A DNA stretch of 30,174 nucleotides from contig CAZKQB010000043.1 in NCBI GenBank assembly GCA_964554795.1, forward strand, positions 1 to 30,174, given 5' to 3'. Position numbers and translations under genes: made by a program. Numbering within the stretch: position 1 is the first letter of the stretch; every line of letters begins with the position of its first letter. Source of the stretch: SFHK01 sp964554795. GTDB taxonomy: Bacteria > Bacillota > Clostridia > Christensenellales > Aristaeellaceae. Of the stretch, positions 23,762 through 29,669 are shown piece by piece. The notes under the pieces are model-generated. The model was given only the letters and a program-made list of their open reading frames with translations, had not been told where the DNA came from and did not search any database.

Positions 23762-24319
23762 ATGGATGATGCCCGTATTGTTGAGCTGTATTGGGCAAGG
23801 TCGGAAAAAGCCATAACAGAAACATCCAACAAGTATGGAAAATACTGTTATGCAATCGCCTACAAGATTCTATTCAATGCAGAGGATGCAGATGAAAGCG
23901 TGAACGATGCATATTGGGATGCATGGAACGCGATGCCGCCTCATCGGCCTTCAATTCTTTCTACTTTTTTAGGGAGAATTACAAGACAACGCTCCATTGA
24001 CAAGTGGAGAAGGAAAAATGCAGGGAAGCGAGGCGGCGGAGAGGTTGCACTGGCGCTTGATGAGCTAAACGACTGCATCGCCTCGCCTTACAAGGTTGAG
24101 CAAACCATTGAACTGCGTGAGCTGTCAGAATCAATGAACCATTTTCTGCAAAAGCTATCGAAAATGGAGCGAGATGTATTTGTGAGCCGCTATTGGTTTT
24201 TGGCCTCAGTGAAGGAAATTGCTGATTGCTTTCGAATTGGCGAAAGCAAAACAAAAACCATGCTCTTCCGTACCCGAAAAAAACTTCGGATTCATTTAGA
24301 AAAGGAGGGCTATCGATGA
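23762..24319 (+). CDS. ECF-like RNA polymerase sigma factor
   Basis: A 185-residue sigma-70-family protein with region 2 (residues about 20-85: YGKYCYAIAYKILFNAEDADESVNDAYWDAWNAM, then RITRQRSIDKWRRK) and region 4 (about 120-180: LSKMERDVFVSRYWFLASVKEIADCFRIGESKTKTMLFRTRKKL). GGAGGG lies 6 bases before the ATG at 23762. Its stop overlaps the next start (ATGA), so it is coupled to a membrane protein that looks like its anti-sigma factor. It should respond to an envelope or environmental signal. The gene and its partner are richer in A and T than the neighbours. Confidence 0.9.
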   Translation: MDDARIVELYWARSEKAITETSNKYGKYCYAIAYKILFNAEDADESVNDAYWDAWNAMPPHRPSILSTFLGRITRQRSIDKWRRKNAGKRGGGEVALALDELNDCIASPYKVEQTIELRELSESMNHFLQKLSKMERDVFVSRYWFLASVKEIADCFRIGESKTKTMLFRTRKKLRIHLEKEGYR

Positions 24320-25776
24320 ATAATCAGGCTCTGTTAGATGCAATCGGAGGGATTGATGATGGCTATATTTTCTCTGCGCAGCAGAAACTGAAAAGGCTTC
24401 AGCTATGCGGAGCTACGCAGGAACGTGCAGGTCATTCCGTGAAACGATCGGTTATTGTTTTGATCGCGGCGATTGTGATGATTTTGGGCTCCTTTACGGC
24501 TGCCATGGCAGCCAGCTCGGAATTCAGGGAAGCTGTTTTTGCGTTTTTCGGTATTGAGCAGCCGGAAATCGTGCCTGAGCATGAAACGGATCATGCGCTT
24601 ACCTCGAATGATATGGCTGTGGAAGAGGTCAGAGCGGACATTGGCGGGATGATAGAGGGCACCTATCTTCATACGCCAATTGCAAGCTATGCTGAGGCAG
24701 GCGTGTTTCTGATCTGTACAGATGAAGTGCAAATGAAGCAAGGAAGCCACTATAATGCATATAGAGAAGAAGACGGACAGCTAATCAAAGTGGAGACCAA
24801 TCGCTTTAAGAAAACGTTGGAGGTCAAGGGATATACATTTCAGACCGATTTTGAATGGGCAGAGGTAGACGGAAGAACAATTATTACTTATATGGAGCCG
24901 AGTGCACAGTACTTCATCGATGATTTTGCGGGATCGCCAGAAAAAACGCTGGTGTTGTTCTATTGCTGGACGCAAAATGATGAAGAGGGCTATCAGTTTA
25001 CGAATTACCCGGTATTTTTGAATTTGAAAACCGGAGAAGTGACGGACGTGCTTGCTGGGACGGGCGCTGAAAGCATCAAGGAGATCCTGAAAGCGGCCAC
25101 CTCGGAAGACCAAACCAAGATGCTGTTTATTACGCAGGAACAGACCGTGTATTATGTGGATTTGCTGACAAAGAAGCTTTATAATGTGGCAGACCTTTCC
25201 GGAGAGCCGATTACCGACTGCGCTCTGGTCAATGATCGCCTTGTATGTTGGTATAACGAGGATGCTGCCTTTGCGGCTGGCTCTTTTGGAAAGAATCGGG
25301 GATGGTCGATTGATCTGAACACCCTTGAGAAAACAGAGATGTCGGGTCTCTCTGAGCGAGAGACGCTGTTTCTGGGATTTAATACCCCATTTGCGACGGG
25401 CAATATGTATGCCGGCAGCTGCTTTGCAATTCAAGTGGATGCAGCCCGGAATACCTATATTGTTGATCTGAAGAATGGTACGACAACCATGATTGCAGAT
25501 TTTGAATGGCCTGGCAGCTTTCCGCATATCGGCGGTATTCCAAGTCCCGATGGTCGCAAGCTTCTGATTTTGGGTGAAAAGACGGGAAATGCCTTTGAAT
25601 ACATTGGCGTTTTGGATTTTGAACGCAAGGTGTGCATTCAGTTCTCGCGGAAAAACAACAATGCGGTGAATGAGCATAGGGCATACTGGTTTGATAATGA
25701 GAAAATCGTTGTCAAGACAGATCCAAGCGAAGCATCAACCGATTACTATGTGTATCGGTTGAAATTGGCCAGTTAG
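24316..25776 (+). CDS. Membrane-anchored anti-sigma-like protein
   Basis: A 486-residue protein. The N-terminal cytoplasmic part (LLDAIGGIDDGYIFSAQQ) resembles anti-sigma factors that accompany this type of sigma factor in Clostridia. One membrane segment follows at about residues 45-66 (VIVLIAAIVMILGSFTAAMA). The large outer part has recurring strands such as TVYYVDLLTKKLYNV, GWSIDLNTLEKTEM and NTYIVDLKNGTTTMI, suggesting a beta-propeller-like sensor. AAGGAGG lies 7 bases before the ATG, and the gene overlaps the sigma factor gene by 4 bp. The pair should bind the sigma factor at the membrane until a signal releases it. The signal is unknown; the propeller reading is by eye. Confidence 0.72.
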   Translation: MNNQALLDAIGGIDDGYIFSAQQKLKRLQLCGATQERAGHSVKRSVIVLIAAIVMILGSFTAAMAASSEFREAVFAFFGIEQPEIVPEHETDHALTSNDMAVEEVRADIGGMIEGTYLHTPIASYAEAGVFLICTDEVQMKQGSHYNAYREEDGQLIKVETNRFKKTLEVKGYTFQTDFEWAEVDGRTIITYMEPSAQYFIDDFAGSPEKTLVLFYCWTQNDEEGYQFTNYPVFLNLKTGEVTDVLAGTGAESIKEILKAATSEDQTKMLFITQEQTVYYVDLLTKKLYNVADLSGEPITDCALVNDRLVCWYNEDAAFAAGSFGKNRGWSIDLNTLEKTEMSGLSERETLFLGFNTPFATGNMYAGSCFAIQVDAARNTYIVDLKNGTTTMIADFEWPGSFPHIGGIPSPDGRKLLILGEKTGNAFEYIGVLDFERKVCIQFSRKNNNAVNEHRAYWFDNEKIVVKTDPSEASTDYYVYRLKLAS

Positions 25777-25823
25777 TACGACGTGCCGGTACGGACTCGA
25801 CTCTGAATTAAGGAGCCTTACCT

Positions 25824-26399
25824 ATGTGTGGCCGCTATTACATCTCCGAGGACGACGCAGCCGAGGAACTGCGCCAGATCATCGAGGCTGTCAACCGACG
25901 AAGCGCGGACGTGAAAAACGGCGGTGAAATCCGTCCCGGCGACACCGTTCCCGTGCTGGCCAACAATCCCGGCCTTCAGCCCGGTACGTATTCCATGCGC
26001 TGGGGCTACATACTGCCCAACGGTAGGATGCTTTTCAACGCCCGCAGCGAAACCGCCGCCGAGAAAGCGCTGTTCAAGGACGGCATGGCCCAGCGCCGTT
26101 GCCTCATTCCTGCCACCTGCTATTTCGAGTGGGAGCATCACGGCAAAGAGAAAATCAAGTACGTCATTGCGCCTGAGGGCAGCCAGATGATCTATCTTGC
26201 AGGCATCTACCGTAAGGAAGGCAATCGCGCCGCTTGTACCATCCTGACTCGCGAACCGGCAGAAAGTATTGCCTTCATCCACAACCGGATGCCGGTCATC
26301 TTGCCTGCCGAGGCCGTGGGCGATTGGCTGAACATCCGCTATAATGCGGCGGATGTGCTGAATGCGGCGCAGATGGAGATGGAGTGCCATCTGGCTTGA
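25824..26399 (+). CDS. SRAP-domain protein (YedK/HMCES family)
   Basis: SRAP proteins form a stable thiazolidine crosslink with abasic sites in single-stranded DNA and protect them at replication forks. This 191-residue protein has every key residue: Cys2 exposed after removal of Met1 (MCGRYY), Asn72 in NARSE, Glu102 in YFEW and His153 in HNRMPVIL. AAGGAG precedes the start. It is a single gene with a terminator after it. Its GC content is like the core genes, unlike the regions on both sides. SOS control is reported for some homologues, but I see no LexA site here. Confidence 0.93.
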   Translation: MCGRYYISEDDAAEELRQIIEAVNRRSADVKNGGEIRPGDTVPVLANNPGLQPGTYSMRWGYILPNGRMLFNARSETAAEKALFKDGMAQRRCLIPATCYFEWEHHGKEKIKYVIAPEGSQMIYLAGIYRKEGNRAACTILTREPAESIAFIHNRMPVILPAEAVGDWLNIRYNAADVLNAAQMEMECHLA

Positions 26400-26427
26400 G
26401 TCATACACAAATTAAATATAAAAGCAG

Positions 26428-26464
26428 AACAGACAAATGGCAAACGAAATCCTTTGTCTGTTTT
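26428..26464 (+). terminator. Intrinsic terminator after the SRAP gene
   Basis: AACAGACAAA (26428-26437) pairs perfectly with TTTGTCTGTT (26453-26462), and the T run continues to 26464. Confidence 0.82.
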
Positions 26465-26551
26465 CCTGTTTATCACCTTATTTTGATTCGCTCGGAAATG
26501 TGAAACCCTTTGTAATTTATGGCTTTTGAGCTAAAATCTTCCAAAATCAAT

Positions 26552-26580
26552 GTGACAACAACATATGACTGTGCTATAAT
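26552..26580 (+). promoter_or_regulatory. Promoter of the LoaP-like gene
   Basis: GTGACA (26552-26557), a 17-bp spacer and TATAAT (26575-26580), in AT-rich sequence. The leader to the start codon is about 135 bases. Confidence 0.72.
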
Positions 26581-26625
26581 ATAATTGTGTTAATCTGTCG
26601 AAACACACGATAGCCCAGCGTAAAT

Positions 26626-26673
26626 CTCAGATTCCCTCATGAATGCTGCCCACCAGTGGCATGAGGGCCTGAG
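26626..26673 (+). promoter_or_regulatory. Leader hairpin before the LoaP-like gene
   Basis: CTCAG (26626-26630) pairs with CTGAG (26669-26673), and CCCTCATG (26634-26641) with CATGAGGG (26660-26667), separated by an ATT/C internal loop. There is no T run, so it is not a simple terminator. Specialised NusG paralogues of the LoaP type recognise hairpins in the leaders of the operons they regulate; this hairpin is a candidate for such a site. Confidence 0.6.
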
Positions 26674-26721
26674 TGTCATAGGAATTCTTTTTGCCGATTC
26701 AGTTGCGGAGGGCGAAGCTGT

Positions 26722-27219
26722 ATGAAGGAGAAGACGTGGCACTACGGTTGCCTCTTTTGCCGAACAGGTGCGGAAACGGCCATTGCCGATTCCATCAACC
26801 AGACGATGATTGGAATTGAAGCCGTCGCTTCGATGCGAACCCGCCGCAAGACCGTCACCGGAAAGGTCATCGAGGATCAGGTTCACTTGTTGCCTGGATA
26901 CACCTTCTTTCGAACCGAAGCAGACGAACAGCCTGCCCAACTGACCCACATCACCCATGTACTCAAACTGCTGGAGTACGACAATCTCAGTTGGAATCTG
27001 ACTGGTAGCGACAGAGAATTCGCAGAATTCCTATTTGACAACGACCTGCTTCAACCGCCGCACGTCACGTTTATCGACGGCAAACTCCATTTTGAGGATG
27101 GTTTCCTTTATGGATTCGATGATGCCGTCGTCCGCGTGAATCGGCGAAAGAATACCGTGGAGGTCAGGCTGGGAATCGACAGATTGGCGTTCTGGATTAG
27201 CTATACTGAGAGGCAATAA
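26722..27219 (+). CDS. NusG-like transcription antiterminator, LoaP type
   Basis: A 165-residue protein with a NusG N-terminal domain (WHYGCLFCRTGAETAIADSINQ at the start, VHLLPGYTFFRTE near residue 58) and a C-terminal KOW-like part (DGFLYGFDDAVVRVNRRKNTVEVRLGI). LoaP proteins are NusG paralogues in Firmicutes that let RNA polymerase pass terminators in one operon, often for polysaccharides or secondary metabolites. GGAGGG lies 9 bases before the ATG. No long operon follows: downstream are a structured non-coding stretch and a truncated druA-like gene. Its original target may have been lost, or it may act elsewhere. The housekeeping nusG, normally near rplK, is a different gene. Confidence 0.78.
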   Translation: MKEKTWHYGCLFCRTGAETAIADSINQTMIGIEAVASMRTRRKTVTGKVIEDQVHLLPGYTFFRTEADEQPAQLTHITHVLKLLEYDNLSWNLTGSDREFAEFLFDNDLLQPPHVTFIDGKLHFEDGFLYGFDDAVVRVNRRKNTVEVRLGIDRLAFWISYTERQ

Positions 27220-27226
27220 TGTATCT

Positions 27227-27313
27227 ATGGAGGACGAACATACAGAAAAGAGTGAAACGCCATCTCTGGATGTAGATTTGAATCAATTGTCTGCGTTTGC
27301 AGACGCAGGATGA
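27227..27313 (+). CDS. Possible 28-residue acidic peptide
   Basis: The frame starts 7 bp after the LoaP-like stop and begins MEDEHTEKSETPSLDVDL, ending LSAFADAG. GAGAGG lies 13 bases upstream, so translation would probably need coupling to the gene before. The last codons overlap two alternative hairpins, GTCTGC-GTTT-GCAGAC and CTGCGT-TTGCAG-ACGCAG (27289-27308). It may be the truncated start of a lost gene. Confidence 0.25.
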   Translation: MEDEHTEKSETPSLDVDLNQLSAFADAG

Positions 27314-27321
27314 TTGGATCA

Positions 27322-27416
27322 CCAGTTGAGGACCCAAAACGCAGGAGGGGACTGCAAAAGATGTGAATGACGAATGACTACATTGACGGCATTAGTGCTG
27401 ATCAGTCCTCAACTGG
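27322..27416. repeat. 12-bp inverted repeat enclosing 71 bp
   Basis: CCAGTTGAGGAC (27322-27333) and GTCCTCAACTGG (27405-27416) are exact complements. The enclosed stretch contains AGGAGGGG followed by an ATG that is itself followed directly by TGA (27361-27366), and a 17-codon frame at 27367. No gene is evident. It could be the base of a long RNA hairpin or the ends of a small mobile element. Confidence 0.55.
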
Positions 27417-27434
27417 ATAGTGCCTTCTGGTCAT

Positions 27435-27473
27435 CTAGGTGGGAGTTAACTCCTTCTGCCTTCAACCGCCTAG
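27435..27473 (+). repeat. Hairpin with inner palindrome before the druA-like gene
   Basis: CTAGGTGG (27435-27442) pairs with CCGCCTAG (27466-27473), with one G-T pair, and the loop holds the palindrome GGAGTTAACTCC. It lies 48 bp before the start of the DUF4338 gene. The shape recalls subterminal hairpins of IS200/IS605 elements, but no tnpA or tnpB is present. Confidence 0.4.
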
Positions 27474-27520
27474 TCTAAGGAGGCTCTTGCATAAAAGAAG
27501 ATAGAAAGAGGTATCCTGCA

Positions 27521-28297
27521 ATGCTAAACAGAGAGATCCCTTTTAGGCCAAAGCTGGAAGGGGATTTTAGGGTTAGATTCTATACTGCTGTGTCATGTAT
27601 AAGCGAAGAAACTTCTCCAATTGAGATAGAAAGGATCTCCAATGGCGAGATTACATGGGTTGAGGAAGAGTGCACATATAACTTAGAGCAAAGAAAAAAG
27701 TACAGGGCTGTCTGGATGCTGTTTCGAGATCTTACACGTGCTTCGTGGAAAGCTTGTTATCGAGACGGTGTTCTATACATGAGTCTGCCTAGTTTGAATG
27801 GAGCAGATTTGCATGACGCTTCTTCTCCAGAGGTGAAAAAACTCCTTAGAAGTTGGATGAGCGAAAGCAGGCATGAGCGGCTTGTATCCTATACTGATTT
27901 TATCCAGCGGATGGAGCGCAAGAATTCCAATAATCATGACATAAGCGAATTGATTGCGGATGGGGTAGAATTGGCTTCTCGTTTGGAACGAGCCCACAAT
28001 GGCGACATAGAATTGTCAGAAGCTGTGAAACCATATTTACAGCTTGTCATAGAAAATGAAAGAGACGAGTTTACTGGATTAAAGACTTCTGAAATATGGA
28101 GGTATTTCCGGCTGACTTGGTCTACTCCTGCAGAAACCACCCCCGGAAGGACAATGCAGTACTTAATTCGCGATGCAGCTCATCCAATGCATGCAGTTAT
28201 GGGAATTGCATCACTTGAAAACTGCGCGGTACAGATTACCTGCAGAGATGACTTTATCGGTTGGAACCAGAAGGCTTTTATCGATATCGTAGAATAA
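27521..28297 (+). CDS. DruA-like DUF4338 protein, C-terminally truncated
   Basis: A 258-residue protein. Residues about 188-250 carry the DUF4338 signature (EIWRYFRLTWSTP, PGRTMQYLIRDAAHP, VMGIASLENCAVQITCRDDFIGW). DUF4338 defines DruA of the Druantia anti-phage system. In DruA-type proteins this signature is followed by 100 or more further residues. Here the frame stops 9 codons after IGW, so the gene looks truncated. AGAGG lies 9 bases before the ATG. No druB, druC or DruE-type helicase gene follows. GC content is clearly lower than that of the core genes, which suggests transfer. Function is doubtful; it could be a decayed remnant or a short stand-alone variant. Confidence 0.68.
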   Translation: MLNREIPFRPKLEGDFRVRFYTAVSCISEETSPIEIERISNGEITWVEEECTYNLEQRKKYRAVWMLFRDLTRASWKACYRDGVLYMSLPSLNGADLHDASSPEVKKLLRSWMSESRHERLVSYTDFIQRMERKNSNNHDISELIADGVELASRLERAHNGDIELSEAVKPYLQLVIENERDEFTGLKTSEIWRYFRLTWSTPAETTPGRTMQYLIRDAAHPMHAVMGIASLENCAVQITCRDDFIGWNQKAFIDIVE

Positions 28298-28301
28298 TTT
28301 A

Positions 28302-28487
28302 TTACATACAAAAAGCGCTCACGCTGAAGTCATCCTTCCAAGCGTGAGCGCTTTTCTTACGGTTGTAGAGTTTTCTGCTTTCGACCTTCTTGGTTGTGGG
28401 GGAGAAGGCCCAAGTCGCACGCTTCCGGCCGTTCAGTTCCTTGTGCGCCTTCTTGCTAAGTTTCTCGCGGGAGACGAATTTCGCCAT
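28302..28487 (-). CDS. Small basic conserved protein, unknown function
   Basis: A 61-residue basic protein (MAKFVSREKLSKKAHKELN to CM). The pattern LSKKxxKELxxxxRxTWxxSPxTxxVESxKLYNRKK resembles small conserved proteins of unknown function found in Clostridia. AAAGGA lies about 10 bases before the ATG at 28487. It follows tRNA-Val on the same strand beyond a terminator. The last dozen or so codons lie inside a 15-bp terminator hairpin, so the natural stop may have been lost and the frame extended. Being rich in Lys and Arg it may bind RNA, which is only an inference. Confidence 0.65.
   Translation of the reverse strand: MAKFVSREKLSKKAHKELNGRKRATWAFSPTTKKVESRKLYNRKKSAHAWKDDFSVSAFCM
28311..28355. 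terminator. Bidirectional terminator overlapping the small protein gene
   Basis: AAAAGCGCTCACGCT (28311-28325) and AGCGTGAGCGCTTTT (28341-28355) form a perfect 15-bp stem with a 15-base loop. T runs exist on both strands, so it can end both the druA-like gene (plus) and the small protein gene (minus). Confidence 0.88.
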
Positions 28488-28523
28488 GCAGATCGTATCC
28501 TTTCGAGTATGGCAGTAGGGTAA

Positions 28524-28552
28524 GAAAAAACCTGACAAGCAAGCTTGCCAGG
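28524..28552 (-). terminator. Terminator after tRNA-Val
   Basis: On the minus strand CCTGGCAAGC pairs with GCTTGTCAGG (one G-T pair), followed by six T (complement of 28525-28530). It starts 5 bp past the CCA end. Confidence 0.85.
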
Positions 28553-28556
28553 CGTG

Positions 28557-28632
28557 TGGTGGTCGCAACAGGACTCGAACCTGTGACCCCATCGATGTGA
28601 ACGATGTGCTCTACCAACTGAGCCATGCGACC
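28557..28632 (-). tRNA. tRNA-Val (anticodon CAC)
   Basis: The 76-base gene folds as a cloverleaf: acceptor GGTCGCA with TGCGACC, D arm GCTC with GAGC, anticodon stem CATCG with CGATG around loop TTCACAT (anticodon CAC, reading GTG), and T arm ACAGG-TTCGAGT-CCTGT. The discriminator A and CCA are encoded. Confidence 0.97.
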
Positions 28633-28670
28633 ATCTCTGCACAAGAGAAAGAATCTCAAGAACGTAGATT

Positions 28671-28699
28671 ATTGTAACACGAGGAGGGGCAAATGTCAA
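28671..28699 (-). promoter_or_regulatory. Promoter of tRNA-Val
   Basis: The minus strand has TTGACA (complement of 28694-28699), a 17-bp spacer and TACAAT (complement of 28671-28676), about 40 bp before the tRNA. Confidence 0.85.
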
Positions 28700-28729
28700 C
28701 CCCTAACAAGAAGAAGTTAAAACTTTACA

Positions 28730-28938
28730 TGTAGCACTACAATACATCTTGCACACCGACCGCTAAAGAAGAAATGAGACCTGAGAGCCAATCTGTTATA
28801 GTTGAGTTGCAGCAACAACAAGACGGAAGGAGATCAAGCCTCATGAACAGTATAACGCAAGACATGAAATACCGCTACTCCCTGATGAAATACGCCGAAA
28901 AGCACGGGTGTAGAACTACAATACATCTTGGACAGTAG
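28730..28938 (+). mobile_element. IS remnant with a duplicated terminal repeat
   Basis: The 26-bp sequence TGTAGCACTACAATACATCT plus six bases (28730-28755) recurs at 28909-28934 in the same orientation with two mismatches. Both begin with TG, as ends of IS3/IS481-type elements do. The first copy is followed by the start of a transposase gene that breaks off exactly at the second copy. This looks like one element cut by the left end of a related element, with the remainder of both lost. Confidence 0.65.
28843..28938 (+). pseudogene. Transposase (IS481/IS3-like) N-terminal fragment
   Basis: The frame begins MNSITQDMKYRYSLMKYAEKHG, which matches the N-terminal helix-turn-helix part of DDE transposases of the IS481/IS3 type. 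It then runs into the second terminal repeat at 28909 and stops at 28936. Only 22 native residues remain; the helix-turn-helix recognition helix and the catalytic domain are missing. AAGGAG lies 10 bases before the ATG. Confidence 0.7.
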
Positions 28939-29077
28939 GGAAAAAGTGTTTGGTATCTTAGCGTCTCACAGGACAGCCTGTCGCCCTCGGCTCAAATCCC
29001 TATTCGCTCTGTCCGCCCTGCGAAAGCGCACATAGGAGCCGAACGGCATATTTCACATTTTGTTCCCATTTGAATCA
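28939..29077. other. Intergenic stretch without identified gene
   Basis: Between the IS remnant and the marR promoter there is only a small hairpin, ACAGG with CCTGT, near 28969-28982. I see no supported gene. The start of this stretch may be further IS sequence. Confidence 0.5.
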
Positions 29078-29106
29078 TTGACATTCGAAGAGCATTGTAC
29101 TACAAT
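29078..29106 (+). promoter_or_regulatory. Promoter of the marR gene
   Basis: TTGACA (29078-29083), a 17-bp spacer and TACAAT (29101-29106). Confidence 0.85.
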
Positions 29107-29108
29107 TA

Positions 29109-29130
29109 CTAACGCAGTTAGAAGTTAACT
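29109..29130 (+). promoter_or_regulatory. Probable MarR operator, two overlapping palindromes
   Basis: CTAAC-GCA-GTTAG (29109-29121) overlaps AGTTA-GAAGT-TAACT (29116-29130). They start 3 bp after the -10 element, around the expected transcription start. Binding of the MarR protein here would block its own promoter. Confidence 0.65.
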
Positions 29131-29158
29131 GGATTAGTGAATTAAAGGAGGGAATTTA

Positions 29159-29593
29159 ATGGCGTCTGAGGAACAGATTCAAACGCTGCTGAAAGCTCTC
29201 AGGAAAGCGCCGCCCGCACAGCTGTTTCAAAGCATTGATGCCAGCAATGCCGGCATGCGGGCGATTCTGCTTTATCTGGGCGATACGGATCAGGTCGTAA
29301 CGGCGGGTATGGTGAGCGATTTTATGCATGTGAGCACTGCACGCGTTGCTGTACTGTTGAAAAAGATGGAAGCGAAGGGCCTGCTTGAAAGAGAGCGCAA
29401 TCCGAAGGATGCACGCAAGGTGATGGTGCGGCTATCTACCAAGGGCAAGGAGCTGGCAGCCGTGCTGCATGGGCATATCAACGAGCGCTTCGAGGTCATG
29501 ATCGATCAGATCGGCATGGAGCGCATGCTGGAATTTGCCGCAATTGCAAATGAGATTTATTCGATTTTGGAGCCGGTGGAAATCGATATCTGA
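29159..29593 (+). CDS. MarR-family transcriptional regulator
   Basis: A 144-residue protein with the MarR winged helix: VVTAGMVSDFMHVSTARVAVLLKKMEAKGLLERERNPKDARKVMVRLSTKGKEL at about residues 43-100. The DAR...RLSTKG part forms the wing. The flanking helices for dimerisation are present. AAGGAGGG lies 6 bases before the ATG. The gene sits behind its own promoter and palindromic operator and 76 bp before an ABC exporter gene, the common arrangement in which MarR represses a drug or metabolite exporter. The inducing ligand is unknown. Confidence 0.93.
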   Translation: MASEEQIQTLLKALRKAPPAQLFQSIDASNAGMRAILLYLGDTDQVVTAGMVSDFMHVSTARVAVLLKKMEAKGLLERERNPKDARKVMVRLSTKGKELAAVLHGHINERFEVMIDQIGMERMLEFAAIANEIYSILEPVEIDI

Positions 29594-29669
29594 GAGATGA
29601 GCCGTCATAGAGCGCTGCTTTCTCTTTTTAAATATTGGCTAACTGATGGAAATCAAAGGAGTAATGACG

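Noticed and set aside
28985..29020. tRNA-like 3' end (CGGCTCAAATCCC) as a possible attachment site
   Set aside because: The bases around the putative T loop do not pair and no acceptor stem partner is present.
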